Assembly: GCF_015667795.1 (NCBI RefSeq)
Contig: NZ_JADPEL010000037.1
Coordinates: 1 to 32,461, forward strand
Source of the DNA: Clostridium sp. D53t1_180928_C8
Lineage (GTDB): Bacteria; Bacillota; Clostridia; Clostridiales; Clostridiaceae
Direction of reading: 5' to 3'
DNA: 32,461 nucleotides
Each line of letters starts with the position of its first letter. Position 1 is the first letter of the stretch. Positions 9,450-17,376 of this stretch are shown in pieces. The translations under genes and the position numbers were made by a program. The notes below the pieces were generated by a model, which saw nothing but the letters and a program-made list of their open reading frames with translations, was not told the origin of the DNA and searched no databases.

Positions 9450-10367
9450 TTATCCTTCTAGTTTAATTCTTGGATCTACTACTACATAAAGTAAATCAAC
9501 TATTAAGTTACAAATTACTATAAATGTACAGTAGAACGCTAAAACTCCTAATAATGCTGTGTAATCTCTATTTGTTATTGTTAATGTAAACTCATTACCA
9601 AGACCTGCTATAGCAAATATTTTTTCTACAACAAATGAACCTGTAAGTACACCAGCTGTTAAAGGTCCTAAATATGTAACAACAGGAATTAATGAATTCC
9701 TTAATGCATGTTTAAATATTACTGTTCCACCACTTAAACCTTTAGCTTTTGCTGTTCTTATATAATCTGATTTTAAAACATCTATTAATTTATTTCTTGT
9801 TAATCTTGTTATAAATGCCATTGAACTTCCTGATAGTGCTATTACTGGCATTATATAATTTGATGGTTTACTAAGACCAGTTGCTCCTAGCACACCTAAT
9901 TTTACTGTAAATAAGAATATTAATAAGGATCCTATTACGAAACTCGGTATGGTAATTCCCAATGTGGCAATTATCATACATATCCTATCCGGCCACTTAT
10001 CTGCATTTAATGCTGCAACTACTCCTAATAAAATACCAACTACTACAGAAGCTACAATAGCAACTGCTCCAACTTGTGCTGATTTTGGGAATCCATTTTT
10101 TATAGTATCAATAACTTGTCTACCTTTATATTTCATAGATTGTCCAAAGTCACCTTTTAATAAACCTTTCATATAGATAACATATTGTTCTCCTACCGGT
10201 TTATCTAGCCCATACTTTTCATTTAATACTTCTTTCATTTCAGCAGTGATTTTTTCTCCTTCAAAAGGTCCTCCTGGCATTATTCTTACAAGAAAGAACA
10301 CAATTGTAATAACTGCCCAAATTGTAACTATACTAGTTAAAATTCTTTTTCCAACATATTTTAGCAT
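9450..10367 (-). CDS. oppB: Oligopeptide ABC transporter permease OppB
   Basis: First gene of the opp operon; integral membrane subunit of 305 residues with one N-terminal helix and a BPD_transp_1 domain. The EAA-type coupling loop is IRTAKAKGLSGGTVIFKHAL. The ATG at 10365-10367 follows a GGGGGTTG ribosome site about 8-10 nt upstream. A strong promoter (10423-10450) and a cre-like box (10542-10557) lie upstream on the same strand. Confidence 0.95.
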   Translation of the reverse strand: MLKYVGKRILTSIVTIWAVITIVFFLVRIMPGGPFEGEKITAEMKEVLNEKYGLDKPVGEQYVIYMKGLLKGDFGQSMKYKGRQVIDTIKNGFPKSAQVGAVAIVASVVVGILLGVVAALNADKWPDRICMIIATLGITIPSFVIGSLLIFLFTVKLGVLGATGLSKPSNYIMPVIALSGSSMAFITRLTRNKLIDVLKSDYIRTAKAKGLSGGTVIFKHALRNSLIPVVTYLGPLTAGVLTGSFVVEKIFAIAGLGNEFTLTITNRDYTALLGVLAFYCTFIVICNLIVDLLYVVVDPRIKLEG

Positions 10368-10422
10368 TTGTGTACAACCCCCATCTTATTTTTTTAAAGC
10401 TAAATGTTAATAATTTATATTA

Positions 10423-10450
10423 ATTATAATACATTTACCACTTTTGTCAA
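10423..10450 (-). promoter_or_regulatory. Sigma-A promoter of the opp operon
   Basis: On the minus strand, TTGACA (perfect -35, plus positions 10445-10450) and TATAAT (perfect -10, 10423-10428) are spaced 16 bp apart. Initiation near 10416 gives a leader of about 50 nt ahead of oppB. Activity is inferred. Confidence 0.82.
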
Positions 10451-10541
10451 AATACATCGTTAATTTTCACCGTCTACATTTAGTATTTTATTAAATAAAT
10501 GCACACTTTTTTCGTAATATGACAATATAACTTTTTATTTT

Positions 10542-10557
10542 TAGTTAACGTTTACAT
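10542..10557 (-). promoter_or_regulatory. cre-like (CcpA) box upstream of opp
   Basis: The minus strand reads ATGTAAACGTTAACTA, which matches the consensus WTGNNARCGNWWWCAW at every constrained position except the A before the last W. It lies about 90 bp upstream of the opp -35 box. This suggests carbon-catabolite control of opp, but one sequence match does not show binding. Confidence 0.5.
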
Positions 10558-10716
10558 TTACTGTTTTAGCCAATTTCTCCTCTTTAAGGCATAGATCTTT
10601 TTCCAATTTTACATTGTAAATTCATTAATAATTTGTTTAAAATTTAAAATTTAACTTTTTGCACGCAAACGAACATTTTTAAGTTTTTGTATTATCTCTT
10701 ACGGACATTTTTTGTA

Positions 10717-10762
10717 TAAAAAAAAGAAATATGCATTATTATTTTATAACAATACATATTTC
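10717..10762 (-). terminator. Terminator of patA
   Basis: On the minus strand GAAATATGTATT (plus 10751-10762) pairs with AATGCATATTTC (10726-10737 region; one U-G wobble) and is followed by a run of eight Ts. It lies 12 nt past the patA stop. Confidence 0.8.
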
Positions 10763-10774
10763 AAGTAATATTTG

Positions 10775-11908
10775 TTAAATTTTATTAATAAATTTCTCTA
10801 TTCTTTCTAATGCTTCTGTTAATTCATTATCAGAATAACAATATGATATTCTTAAGTAGCCTTCACCACCGATTCCAAATGCAGTTCCTGGAACACAGGC
10901 TACCTTTTCCTCGTTTAATAACCTTAGAGCAAACTCCTCAGAAGGTATATTAAATTTTTTAATTGATGGAAATACATAAAATGCTCCTTTAGGTGTAATT
11001 ACATCTAATCCCATTTCTCTTAACTTTCCTACAACCATATCTTTTCTAGTTCTAAAGACTTCTTTCATGTGACTTACATCTTTTAATCCATATCTTAATC
11101 CATTATAAACAGCCCATTGACAAATAGATGGTGCACAAGATACATTATATTGGTGAATCTTTATAATTTCATTCATCAGCATTTGAGAACATGCATAATA
11201 TCCAATTCTTAATCCAGTCATGGAAAACATTTTTGAAAATCCACCTACATAAATTATTTTTTCTTTAATCTCTTTACATTGTGCAATGCTATAATATTCA
11301 TCGTAACATAAAGATTCATATATCTCATCTGTAATAACTAATATATCATTTTCTTTAATTAACTCTATTAATTCATTTTTTTCTTCCTTTGATAATATTG
11401 CTCCTGTAGGATTGCTAGGTAATGATAAAACTAAATATTTTATATTCATATGTTTAATCTTATTCTTTATGTCTTTTACATCAATTTTAAATTCATCATC
11501 TAAAGAATAATTTACTACAGTTCCACCCAATATAGTAACTATACTTTCATATGCAGGATATGCTGGTGTTGGAATTAGAACTTTATCATCTTTATTTAAT
11601 AATGCAGTAAATATATTAAATAAAGCTTCACTACCACCAACAGTAATGCAAATTTCATCTGCCTCATAGTCAATGTCCTTAGTTAAAAGATATTTGCTTA
11701 TTTCTTCTCTTAATTCAACTATACCTGCATTACTTGTATATGTAGTTTTATTTTCTTGTATTGCATTTATTAACCCTTCTTCAATTGAAGTTGGAAGCTT
11801 AAAATCTGGTTGACCTAATGTTAATGAAATTGCTCCTTCAACCTTTTGTACCTCATTATAGAATTTTCTTATTCCAGATATCTTTACTCTATCTAAATTT
11901 TCATTCAT
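10775..11908 (-). CDS. patA: PLP-dependent aminotransferase, probable N-acetyl-LL-DAP aminotransferase
   Basis: Fold-type I class I/II aminotransferase. Visible features are LGQPDF, SNPTGA (Asn166), ITDEIY (Asp194), the Schiff-base lysine in GGFSKMFSMTG (Lys226) and a C-terminal RISYCY arginine. I start it at ATG 11906-11908 (MNENLDRV, 377 aa) because GAGGGGGC lies 7 nt upstream; the in-frame ATG 45 nt earlier has no ribosome site. The divergent neighbour is dapH, whose product this class of enzyme uses, so N-acetyl-amino-ketopimelate transamination (PatA/DapX) is the best assignment. The family alone would also allow another amino acid substrate. Confidence 0.88.
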   Translation of the reverse strand: MNENLDRVKISGIRKFYNEVQKVEGAISLTLGQPDFKLPTSIEEGLINAIQENKTTYTSNAGIVELREEISKYLLTKDIDYEADEICITVGGSEALFNIFTALLNKDDKVLIPTPAYPAYESIVTILGGTVVNYSLDDEFKIDVKDIKNKIKHMNIKYLVLSLPSNPTGAILSKEEKNELIELIKENDILVITDEIYESLCYDEYYSIAQCKEIKEKIIYVGGFSKMFSMTGLRIGYYACSQMLMNEIIKIHQYNVSCAPSICQWAVYNGLRYGLKDVSHMKEVFRTRKDMVVGKLREMGLDVITPKGAFYVFPSIKKFNIPSEEFALRLLNEEKVACVPGTAFGIGGEGYLRISYCYSDNELTEALERIEKFINKI

Positions 11909-11961
11909 ATTCTTTGCCCCCTCATTTAATATTAAAACTAACATTACTCTCAAGTAATTTT

Positions 11962-11977
11962 ATAGCAAATATGCTAT
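11962..11977. promoter_or_regulatory. Inverted repeat over the likely patA promoter
   Basis: ATAGCA-AATA-TGCTAT is a 6-bp perfect dyad in the patA-dapH divergent gap. On the minus strand it falls between a TTTACT and a TATAAA that could be the patA -35/-10 boxes (spacing only 15 bp). It may be an operator; no regulator is identified. Confidence 0.35.
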
Positions 11978-12013
11978 TCAGTAAAGTTTTTTCTACTATT
12001 TTACTAATGTCTC

Positions 12014-12042
12014 TTTAAAATAATTTGTAATTCTATTATAAT
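12014..12042 (+). promoter_or_regulatory. Probable promoter of dapH
   Basis: TATAAT at 12037-12042 with TTTAAA (4 of 6 consensus bases) at 12014-12019, 17 bp spacing. It gives a leader of about 40 nt before the dapH ATG at 12091. Confidence 0.6.
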
Positions 12043-12090
12043 ATAAATGCTTGAATAAATATTTGGGGCAAATGAAGAAAGGATGATTTT

Positions 12091-12801
12091 ATGAATTATA
12101 ATTTAACTGATCCATATGAGATAGCAAGATTTATCAAAGAATCAAAAAAGACAACTCCAGTAAAGGTATATGTTAACGGAGAGTTAAACGTTGATTCACT
12201 AGGAAATGTTGAACATTATGGTGACAATAATTTTTACATATTATTTGGAGAAAGTGATGTAATTACTGAAATAATATTAGAAAACAAACACAAGATTAAA
12301 TCTTTCAGAGTTGAAAATGATAGAAGAAACTCAGCAATACCAATGTTAGACCTTTTATCAATTGACGCAAGAATAGAACCTGGTGCAATAATTAGAGATA
12401 GAGTTTCTATCGGTAAAAACGCTGTAATCATGATGGGCGCTGTAATAAATATCGGTGCTGAAATTGGTGAAGGTACTATGGTAGATATGAATGCTGTTAT
12501 CGGAGCTAGAGGTCAATTAGGTAAGAGAGTTCACTTAGGTGCTGGTGCTGTTGTTGCTGGTGTTTTAGAACCACCAAGCAAGGAACCTTGTCAAATTGGA
12601 GACGATGCTATGATAGGTGCTAATGCAGTTATCTTAGAAGGTGTTAAAATCGGAGCTGGTGCTGTTGTTGCTGCTGGTTCAGTTGTTACTGAAGATGTTC
12701 CTGCTGGTGTTGTTGTTGCCGGTTCACCTGCAAGAATAATTAAAAATGTTGATGATAAAACAAAGGATAAAACTCAAATTTTAGATGATTTAAGAAAATA
12801 A
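12091..12801 (+). CDS. dapH: Tetrahydrodipicolinate N-acetyltransferase
   Basis: Transfers an acetyl group from acetyl-CoA to tetrahydrodipicolinate, the step after DapB in the acetylase version of the DAP route. The 236 residues match the length of DapH rather than the longer succinyltransferase DapD. After an alpha/beta N-terminal part, residues from about 90 onward form hexapeptide repeats of a left-handed beta-helix (for example [20 protein letters not shown]), ending in the acyltransferase signature [11 protein letters not shown]. An AGAAAGGATGA ribosome site precedes the ATG. It is divergent from patA and has its own promoter and terminator. Confidence 0.95.
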   Translation: MNYNLTDPYEIARFIKESKKTTPVKVYVNGELNVDSLGNVEHYGDNNFYILFGESDVITEIILENKHKIKSFRVENDRRNSAIPMLDLLSIDARIEPGAIIRDRVSIGKNAVIMMGAVINIGAEIGEGTMVDMNAVIGARGQLGKRVHLGAGAVVAGVLEPPSKEPCQIGDDAMIGANAVILEGVKIGAGAVVAAGSVVTEDVPAGVVVAGSPARIIKNVDDKTKDKTQILDDLRK

Positions 12802-12833
12802 AAAAAAGCTCCCATTTTGTGGGAGCCTTTTTT
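12801..12833. terminator. Bidirectional terminator after dapH
   Basis: Stem GCTCCCA (12808-12814) and TGGGAGC (12820-12826), with A7 on the left and a T run on the right. It serves dapH and the convergent SSB-like gene. Confidence 0.9.
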
Positions 12834-12839
12834 ATTGTG

Positions 12840-13508
12840 CTATACAGCACCTTCCTCATGATTAGGATTACTATTTTCTGCTCTTTCTTCCTCAGATACC
12901 TTTTCCATTTTAGAAATTGATACCTCATAAGCAACCTTTTTAACTACTTCCGTTTCATTTATCTTTTTTTGATACTCTCTACTTTGTAGTCTTCCCCATA
13001 CCCTAATATTATCGCCAACTTCTAATGTTTGACAGAATCTTGAATTTCTACCCCAAGCAATTGTTGGGATGTAATCTGACTTATTGTAAGCTCTATTTAC
13101 AGCTAATAATACATCTGCTATTTCCCTTCCAAATGGTGTTTTTCTATATACTGGTTCCTTACATATATACCCATCTAAGAATATTTCATTTGGATTTTTA
13201 CTCTTTTCTATGCATGGCTCTATGTTTCTTGCAAAAACTGTTAATATTAACTTGTTCGCACCATCTACAAATTTATTATAAGATCTTAATTGACCTAATA
13301 CTACTATTTCTTTACCTATAGATAAATCCATATTACTAATAAGTCTTTCAGATACCGTAATGTTTAATAAATCTACAGAATCACTTAACCTAGTTACCTC
13401 CATTAAGAAAGTATAAAAACCTTCCCCATACATCTCATGACTAAATTCCATACCACTTACAATTTTTCCTTCAAGATAAATCTTGTTATTTAACATCAAA
13501 TTGTCCAT
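12840..13508 (-). CDS. Single-stranded DNA-binding (SSB-like) protein with two OB folds
   Basis: The 222-residue protein appears to hold two tandem OB-fold units: about residues 7-95 (YLEGKIVSGMEFSHEM ... KEIVVLGQLRSYN) and about 107-200 (IFLDGYICKEPVYRKTPFGREIADVLLAVNR ... NIRVWGRLQSREY). The second unit carries the typical SSB phrases TPFGREIADVLLAVNR and WGRLQSREY. A short acidic tail (EEERAENSNPNHEE) ends the protein, but the classical DDDIPF tip is missing. GAGAGGGG precedes the ATG. It is probably a clostridial paralogue of SSB or PriB-like protein rather than the replication SSB, which is normally encoded between rpsF and rpsR. Confidence 0.85.
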   Translation of the reverse strand: MDNLMLNNKIYLEGKIVSGMEFSHEMYGEGFYTFLMEVTRLSDSVDLLNITVSERLISNMDLSIGKEIVVLGQLRSYNKFVDGANKLILTVFARNIEPCIEKSKNPNEIFLDGYICKEPVYRKTPFGREIADVLLAVNRAYNKSDYIPTIAWGRNSRFCQTLEVGDNIRVWGRLQSREYQKKINETEVVKKVAYEVSISKMEKVSEEERAENSNPNHEEGAV

Positions 13509-13624
13509 CTTTACCCCTCTCTCCCTTAGTAATTAATAAAATTCTTATTGCTGTTATAAAAATATCAAGGATTTATTTCCATTATAATACAAATACCTCA
13601 TAACTTTCAATATTTTTCTAATAT

Positions 13625-14383
13625 TTATTTTTTTATTTGTTCACCTTTTTCATCTACATAGTAATTATCATCATAAATCAACTCACTTATAGTAACAAAC
13701 TCATAACCTTCCTCAGTTAATTTATTAATTATTTTTTTTAAATTTTGAGATGTATACTTTGCATTATTATGAAAAAGAGCTATTGACCCTTCCTTAATAT
13801 TTTTCATTATCCTATTATATTCAACATCTGCACCTGATTCCTTATAATCTATAGAATCTACATCCCATTGAATACATTCATATCCTAAGCTTCTAACATA
13901 CTCTAAAGCATCTTGATTATAATCCCCACTAGGAAATCTAAACACTTTAGTTTTATTACCTGTAGCTGCATAAATAATATCTTCTGTTTTCTTGATTTCA
14001 TCAGACATTCTTTCATGATTAATCTTAGTAAAGCTTGGATGAATATAACTATGATTTCCTATTTCATGTCCCCCCTCATTAATCTTCATTAGCTTTTCTC
14101 TATTTTCATCCGAATAATTTACCCATCCTCCCATGATAAAAAACGTACCTTTAGCATTATTTTCATTTAATACATCTAATATTTCATATATGTACTCATT
14201 CTCCGCCCAATTTACATCAAAAGTTAAAGCTACCTTTTTCTCTTCTGTACAAACTCTATATATAGGAACTTCTTTAGCTTCGGTTGCTACCGTATTTTTA
14301 ATTTTTCCACTATAAACAACTGATACAATAATAACCATAAAAATTATAAAAATATTAATATTTAATTTTTTGCTAAATTTCAT
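13625..14383 (-). CDS. pdaB: PdaB-like polysaccharide deacetylase
   Basis: NodB-homology (CE4) protein, 252 residues from ATG 14381-14383, chosen because AGGAG lies 7 nt upstream (an in-frame GTG precedes it). One membrane segment (about residues 9-26) anchors it, with the catalytic domain outside. Motifs: TFDVNW in place of TFDDGP (Asp then Asn), metal-ligand HSYIH (His111, His115), FRFPSGDY, WDVDSIDY and LFHNN. The TFD-x-x-W form of motif 1 is typical of the sporulation protein PdaB of B. subtilis (TFDISW), needed for spore maintenance. It is monocistronic here. Activity on peptidoglycan cannot be judged from the sequence. Confidence 0.85.
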   Translation of the reverse strand: MKFSKKLNINIFIIFMVIIVSVVYSGKIKNTVATEAKEVPIYRVCTEEKKVALTFDVNWAENEYIYEILDVLNENNAKGTFFIMGGWVNYSDENREKLMKINEGGHEIGNHSYIHPSFTKINHERMSDEIKKTEDIIYAATGNKTKVFRFPSGDYNQDALEYVRSLGYECIQWDVDSIDYKESGADVEYNRIMKNIKEGSIALFHNNAKYTSQNLKKIINKLTEEGYEFVTISELIYDDNYYVDEKGEQIKK

Positions 14384-14471
14384 CACACTACTCCTAAACT
14401 TAATTATTATTAATTTATATTCTTAATTTATAATATTATGACTACAATATTCCATCTAACAAAATTTATGT

Positions 14472-14477
14472 TATAAT
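14472..14477 (+). promoter_or_regulatory. -10 box of the DUF4364 gene
   Basis: A perfect TATAAT lies 31 nt before the ATG at 14509; the -35 region (ATTCCA at 14449-14454) is poor. A partial promoter call. Confidence 0.45.
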
Positions 14478-14508
14478 TAAATAGACACTTTCATATTGGA
14501 GGTTTAAT

Positions 14509-15042
14509 ATGTACGAAAATTCAGCTGAACTAGCAGAAAATAAACTTTTAGTATTATATGTTATAAAATCCTTAAGACAACCTATTTCTAAAACACAACT
14601 TACTGAAATCATTCTTGAAAATAATTTTATTAATTACTTCACACTTCAACAATACATTAGTGAATTAGATACCGCTGAATTTGTTGAGTATATTGAAAAA
14701 AATAATAAGATATTAATAACTATAACTAGCAAAGGAGAAAATGTTCTTTCAATATTCAATGACAGAATTTCTCCAATAAAAAGAGATATAATCGATAATT
14801 ATATCTCAAAAACAATAGACAATATAAAAAAAGAATTAACAATTCATAGTGACTATACTATTGAAAAAAACAATTCTTTTGTTGTTGATTTAAAGGCTCT
14901 TGAGGATGAAACACTACTTATAGATCTAAAAATTTCTGTTCCTACTAAAAAACAAGCAACATCGCTTTGTGCTAGGTGGAAAGAAAACCCTTCGGATATT
15001 TATACTAAAATAGTTCAAGTACTTTTTTCTGATGAAAACTAA
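14509..15042 (+). CDS. DUF4364 family protein, winged-helix
   Basis: A 177-residue protein of the clostridial DUF4364 family. The N-terminal 85 residues look like a winged-helix domain (ISKTQLTEIILENNFINYF ... LDTAEFVEYIEKNNKILITIT), followed by an alpha/beta C-terminal half. It is probably DNA-binding or regulatory, but no target is known to me. TTGGAGGTTTAAT gives a strong ribosome site. Its stop codon overlaps that of the convergent beta-propeller gene by 4 nt, and its terminator lies inside that neighbour. Confidence 0.85.
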   Translation: MYENSAELAENKLLVLYVIKSLRQPISKTQLTEIILENNFINYFTLQQYISELDTAEFVEYIEKNNKILITITSKGENVLSIFNDRISPIKRDIIDNYISKTIDNIKKELTIHSDYTIEKNNSFVVDLKALEDETLLIDLKISVPTKKQATSLCARWKENPSDIYTKIVQVLFSDEN

Positions 15043-15914
15043 AATAAAATCATAGCATTGGGTTCTGACTCGATTGCTATGATTTTTTTTATTTTTTCAT
15101 CTTCAACTACAATCAGTCTACCTTTTAAGTAATCACCTATATAAATTTTATTATCTTTTTTTAAAATTCCTTTAGGCATTCCACCTATATATAATGTTTC
15201 AACTAATTGAAATGAATTTTTATCAATTACGCTTATACTTCCCTCAGTGAAGTTAGAAACATAAATACTTTTATCATCTTCATACATATCTATTGGAGAT
15301 GTTCCTACTTCAATTCTAGCTACTCTATTAAATGTTTCAATAGAAAATACATCTAAATATCCATTTTCATCACTACCTAAATAACTTTCGCATATATAAA
15401 TAAATCTTTCATCACTAGATATTTTTACTTTTGTAGGATATTCAGGCGTTAAGAGGGTTTTTACAATTTGATAATCATCTAAGTTAATAATATTAGTGCA
15501 ATTTTCTTCTAAATTTGATACAAGTAATAATTCTTTTTTCTTACAATAATCAATGCTATGTGGCCAATTGCCTGCATAAATCTCCCATAACACCCTATTT
15601 TGGATTACATCATAAACGACTATGGAATTTGACTCACCACAAATTGTATAAATTTTATCCTCAACTTTAACTAAATCATTAGGTTTGGGTCCAATTTTAA
15701 TATTACTTATTTCCTCAAAAGTTTCTCCAGAAAAAATTGATATAGAATCGCTGTAATTATTTGCAGTTATAATTTCATCATTATACCTTCTTATTCCATG
15801 AGGCCCAACAGGTCTTTCAGAATACTTAAATAATATTTTTTTTACTTCAAATGTATCTAAATCAATTTTAGAAAGTGAATCTGCACCTGTATTGCATAAA
15901 ACAATAAAACTCAT
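15039..15914 (-). CDS. YncE-like beta-propeller protein
   Basis: A 291-residue protein made of YVTN/NHL-like blades of about 42 residues, each with a pattern like SISIFSGETFEEISNIKIG-x-x-P-x-D. About six or seven blades are visible, enough for one closed propeller. There is no signal peptide or anchor, so it should be cytoplasmic. The ligand is unknown; the PHGI, PHSI, PTKV, PIDM and PKGI turns are typical of the fold only. The ribosome site is AAGGGGGTG. It is divergent from the TSCPD gene. The last codons (AMILF) lie within a terminator hairpin used by the convergent DUF4364 gene. Confidence 0.85.
   Translation of the reverse strand: MSFIVLCNTGADSLSKIDLDTFEVKKILFKYSERPVGPHGIRRYNDEIITANNYSDSISIFSGETFEEISNIKIGPKPNDLVKVEDKIYTICGESNSIVVYDVIQNRVLWEIYAGNWPHSIDYCKKKELLLVSNLEENCTNIINLDDYQIVKTLLTPEYPTKVKISSDERFIYICESYLGSDENGYLDVFSIETFNRVARIEVGTSPIDMYEDDKSIYVSNFTEGSISVIDKNSFQLVETLYIGGMPKGILKKDNKIYIGDYLKGRLIVVEDEKIKKIIAIESEPNAMILF
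15045..15090. terminator. Terminator embedded in the 3' end of the beta-propeller gene
   Basis: A 10-bp stem AATCATAGCA (15048-15057) and TGCTATGATT (15075-15084) is followed on the plus strand by eight or more Ts. The whole hairpin is coding sequence for the minus-strand gene, which ends at 15039. On the minus strand the same stem is followed by TTATTTT and could work in both directions. Confidence 0.85.
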
Positions 15915-16069
15915 TAACTACACCCCCTTAAAACTTCTATGTATTTTAATATATGCAGCTTTCAATAAGTTTGTCACTATTGCATTATTTGTTATTTTTC
16001 TTTATTTTTCTACAAACTCAATATATAATTAAAAAGTAAATTATTACTTAGATATTAGGAGGAATACAA

Positions 16070-16321
16070 ATGTTTGTTTATAAAACATCTGGAGTATGTT
16101 CTACAGAAATACATGTAGACATAAAAAATGATATTATTGAAAATGTTGAATTCGTAAGGGGATGTCCTGGTAATTTATTTGGAATTTCAGTACTTGTAAA
16201 GGGTATGAATATTGATGAAGCTATCGAAAAATTACAAGGAATAGATTGTAGGGGAAAAGGAACATCATGTCCAGATCAATTATCTAAGGCTTTAGTCGAA
16301 TATAAAGCTTCTAATAATTAG
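16070..16321 (+). CDS. TSCPD domain protein (TIGR03905-like)
   Basis: An 83-residue protein with a TSCPD domain: CSTEIHVDI at the start, VRGCPGN in the middle and CRGKGTSCPDQLSKAL at the end. Four conserved cysteines (in VCST, GCPG, DCRG, SCPD) suggest metal or redox chemistry. The domain also occurs at the C-terminus of some class II ribonucleotide reductases, but the role of the stand-alone form is unknown. TTAGGAGGAAT is an ideal ribosome site. Monocistronic, with its own terminator. Confidence 0.85.
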   Translation: MFVYKTSGVCSTEIHVDIKNDIIENVEFVRGCPGNLFGISVLVKGMNIDEAIEKLQGIDCRGKGTSCPDQLSKALVEYKASNN

Positions 16322-16325
16322 CAAA

Positions 16326-16360
16326 ATAAAAAGACAAGCTCTCACTTGTCTTTTTATTTT
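16326..16360. terminator. Terminator between the TSCPD gene and deoD
   Basis: Stem AAAAAGACAAG (16328-16338) and CTTGTCTTTTT (16345-16355) with a six-base loop and T-rich tail. It works for the plus-strand gene and probably for convergent deoD. Confidence 0.88.
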
Positions 16361-16363
16361 CTT

Positions 16364-17074
16364 CTATTTTATTAATTCTAAAGCAATTTCCATCATATCC
16401 GTAAAAGTATTTTGTCTTTCTTCTGGAGAAGTTTCTTCTCCTTTAAAGATATGATCTGATATAGTTAAAATTGATAATGCTTCTACACCATTTTTAGCTG
16501 CTAATGTATATAATTCAGCTGTTTCCATTTCAACTGCTAAAACTCCATAATCAGCCCATGTTTTTAATGAGAAATGATTAGTATCATCATAGAATAAATC
16601 ACTTGATAATATATTACCTACCTTTACATTTGCACCCTTTGCTTTTGCTATATTATATGCATTATATAATAAATCAAAGTTTGCAGTTGGTGCATAATCA
16701 AGCCCATTAAATCTTCTTTTATTAATTCCTGAATTAGTAGATGCACTTTGTGCAAGTACTATATCTCTAACATTAACATCATCACTACAAGAACCTGCAG
16801 ATCCTATTCTTATAAGTCTTTTAGCCCCATAAAATTGAATTAATTCATTTACATAAATAGAATGTGAAGGTAATCCCATTCCTGTTCCTTGTATAGAAAC
16901 CCTTTTTCCTTTATAAGTTCCAGTATATCCGTACATTCCTCTTACGTCATTATAGCAAACTGCATCTTCTAAAAAGTTTTCTGCTATAAATTTAGCTCTT
17001 AATGGATCTCCCGGTAATAATACTGTTTCTGCTATAGCTCCTTCTGGCGCCATAATATGTAAATGTTTTGACAT
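16364..17074 (-). CDS. deoD: Purine nucleoside phosphorylase, DeoD type
   Basis: Cleaves purine (deoxy)ribonucleosides with phosphate for salvage. The 236 residues match the hexameric DeoD family. Motifs include the N-terminal [10 protein letters not shown], phosphate-site RIGSAGS, the substrate-site EMETAELY and the catalytic Asp in TISDHIF. AAAGGAGGATACG is an excellent ribosome site. It stands alone, with a promoter at 17108-17136. Confidence 0.95.
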   Translation of the reverse strand: MSKHLHIMAPEGAIAETVLLPGDPLRAKFIAENFLEDAVCYNDVRGMYGYTGTYKGKRVSIQGTGMGLPSHSIYVNELIQFYGAKRLIRIGSAGSCSDDVNVRDIVLAQSASTNSGINKRRFNGLDYAPTANFDLLYNAYNIAKAKGANVKVGNILSSDLFYDDTNHFSLKTWADYGVLAVEMETAELYTLAAKNGVEALSILTISDHIFKGEETSPEERQNTFTDMMEIALELIK

Positions 17075-17107
17075 AAACGTATCCTCCTTTATTTTTCGTT
17101 ATTTATT

Positions 17108-17136
17108 AGTATAGTATATTCTTAAAAAATAGTAAA
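17108..17136 (-). promoter_or_regulatory. Probable promoter of deoD
   Basis: On the minus strand TTTACT (plus 17131-17136) and TATACT (17108-17113) are 17 bp apart, about 35 nt before the deoD ATG. Four and five of six consensus bases match. Confidence 0.55.
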
Positions 17137-17310
17137 TGATTAGCTTTTCAATAAATTCAAAATTTTAGGATGTTTTTTCTTTTCTACTTATAATCATTTA
17201 CGAGTATTTTATTTTAGTGTATATTTTTTATAATATATTTATAATTTTTGATTCACTATAAAAACTTGTTATATGTTACACAATTATTTAAATCAAATTT
17301 TATTACATAC

Positions 17311-17335
17311 TAATATATTGTCAAGCAATATATTA
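17311..17335. repeat. Perfect 10-bp inverted repeat downstream of folC
   Basis: TAATATATTG (17311-17320) and CAATATATTA (17326-17335) flank TCAAG. It directly follows the folC terminator hairpin on the minus strand, forming a tandem pair of hairpins. It has no T run of its own. Confidence 0.5.
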
Positions 17336-17376
17336 AAAGGTAGTTAATTAACAATACTATCATTAATTAACTACCT
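17334..17376 (-). terminator. Terminator of folC
   Basis: On the minus strand AGGTAGTTAATTA pairs perfectly with TAATTAACTACCT (plus arms 17338-17350 and 17364-17376, 13 bp) and is followed by TTTT. It starts 6 nt past the folC stop. Confidence 0.82.

Larger units (their letters stand above)
10368..10774. other. Intergenic region between oppB and patA
   Basis: About 400 bp without a gene. It holds the opp promoter (10423-10450), a cre-like box (10542-10557) and the patA terminator (10717-10762). The remaining sequence is AT-rich and shows no further frame with a ribosome site, no riboswitch pattern and no tRNA. Confidence 0.7.

Noticed and set aside
10610-10665. CodY-box-like AT-rich sequence upstream of opp
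   Set aside because: The best segment (AAATTTAAAATTT-like) departs from AATTTTCWGAAAATT at the central positions; in such AT-rich DNA it is not significant.
10664-10680. Second cre-like site (GCAAACGAACA)
   Set aside because: Several mismatches to the CcpA consensus, including the leading TG.
12740-12934. 64-codon minus-strand frame across the dapH terminator
   Set aside because: It runs through the terminator stem and the 3' ends of two well-supported genes; no ribosome site.
13025-13321. 98-codon plus-strand frame
   Set aside because: It lies opposite the SSB-like gene, has no ribosome site and its composition is that of an antisense shadow of a real gene.
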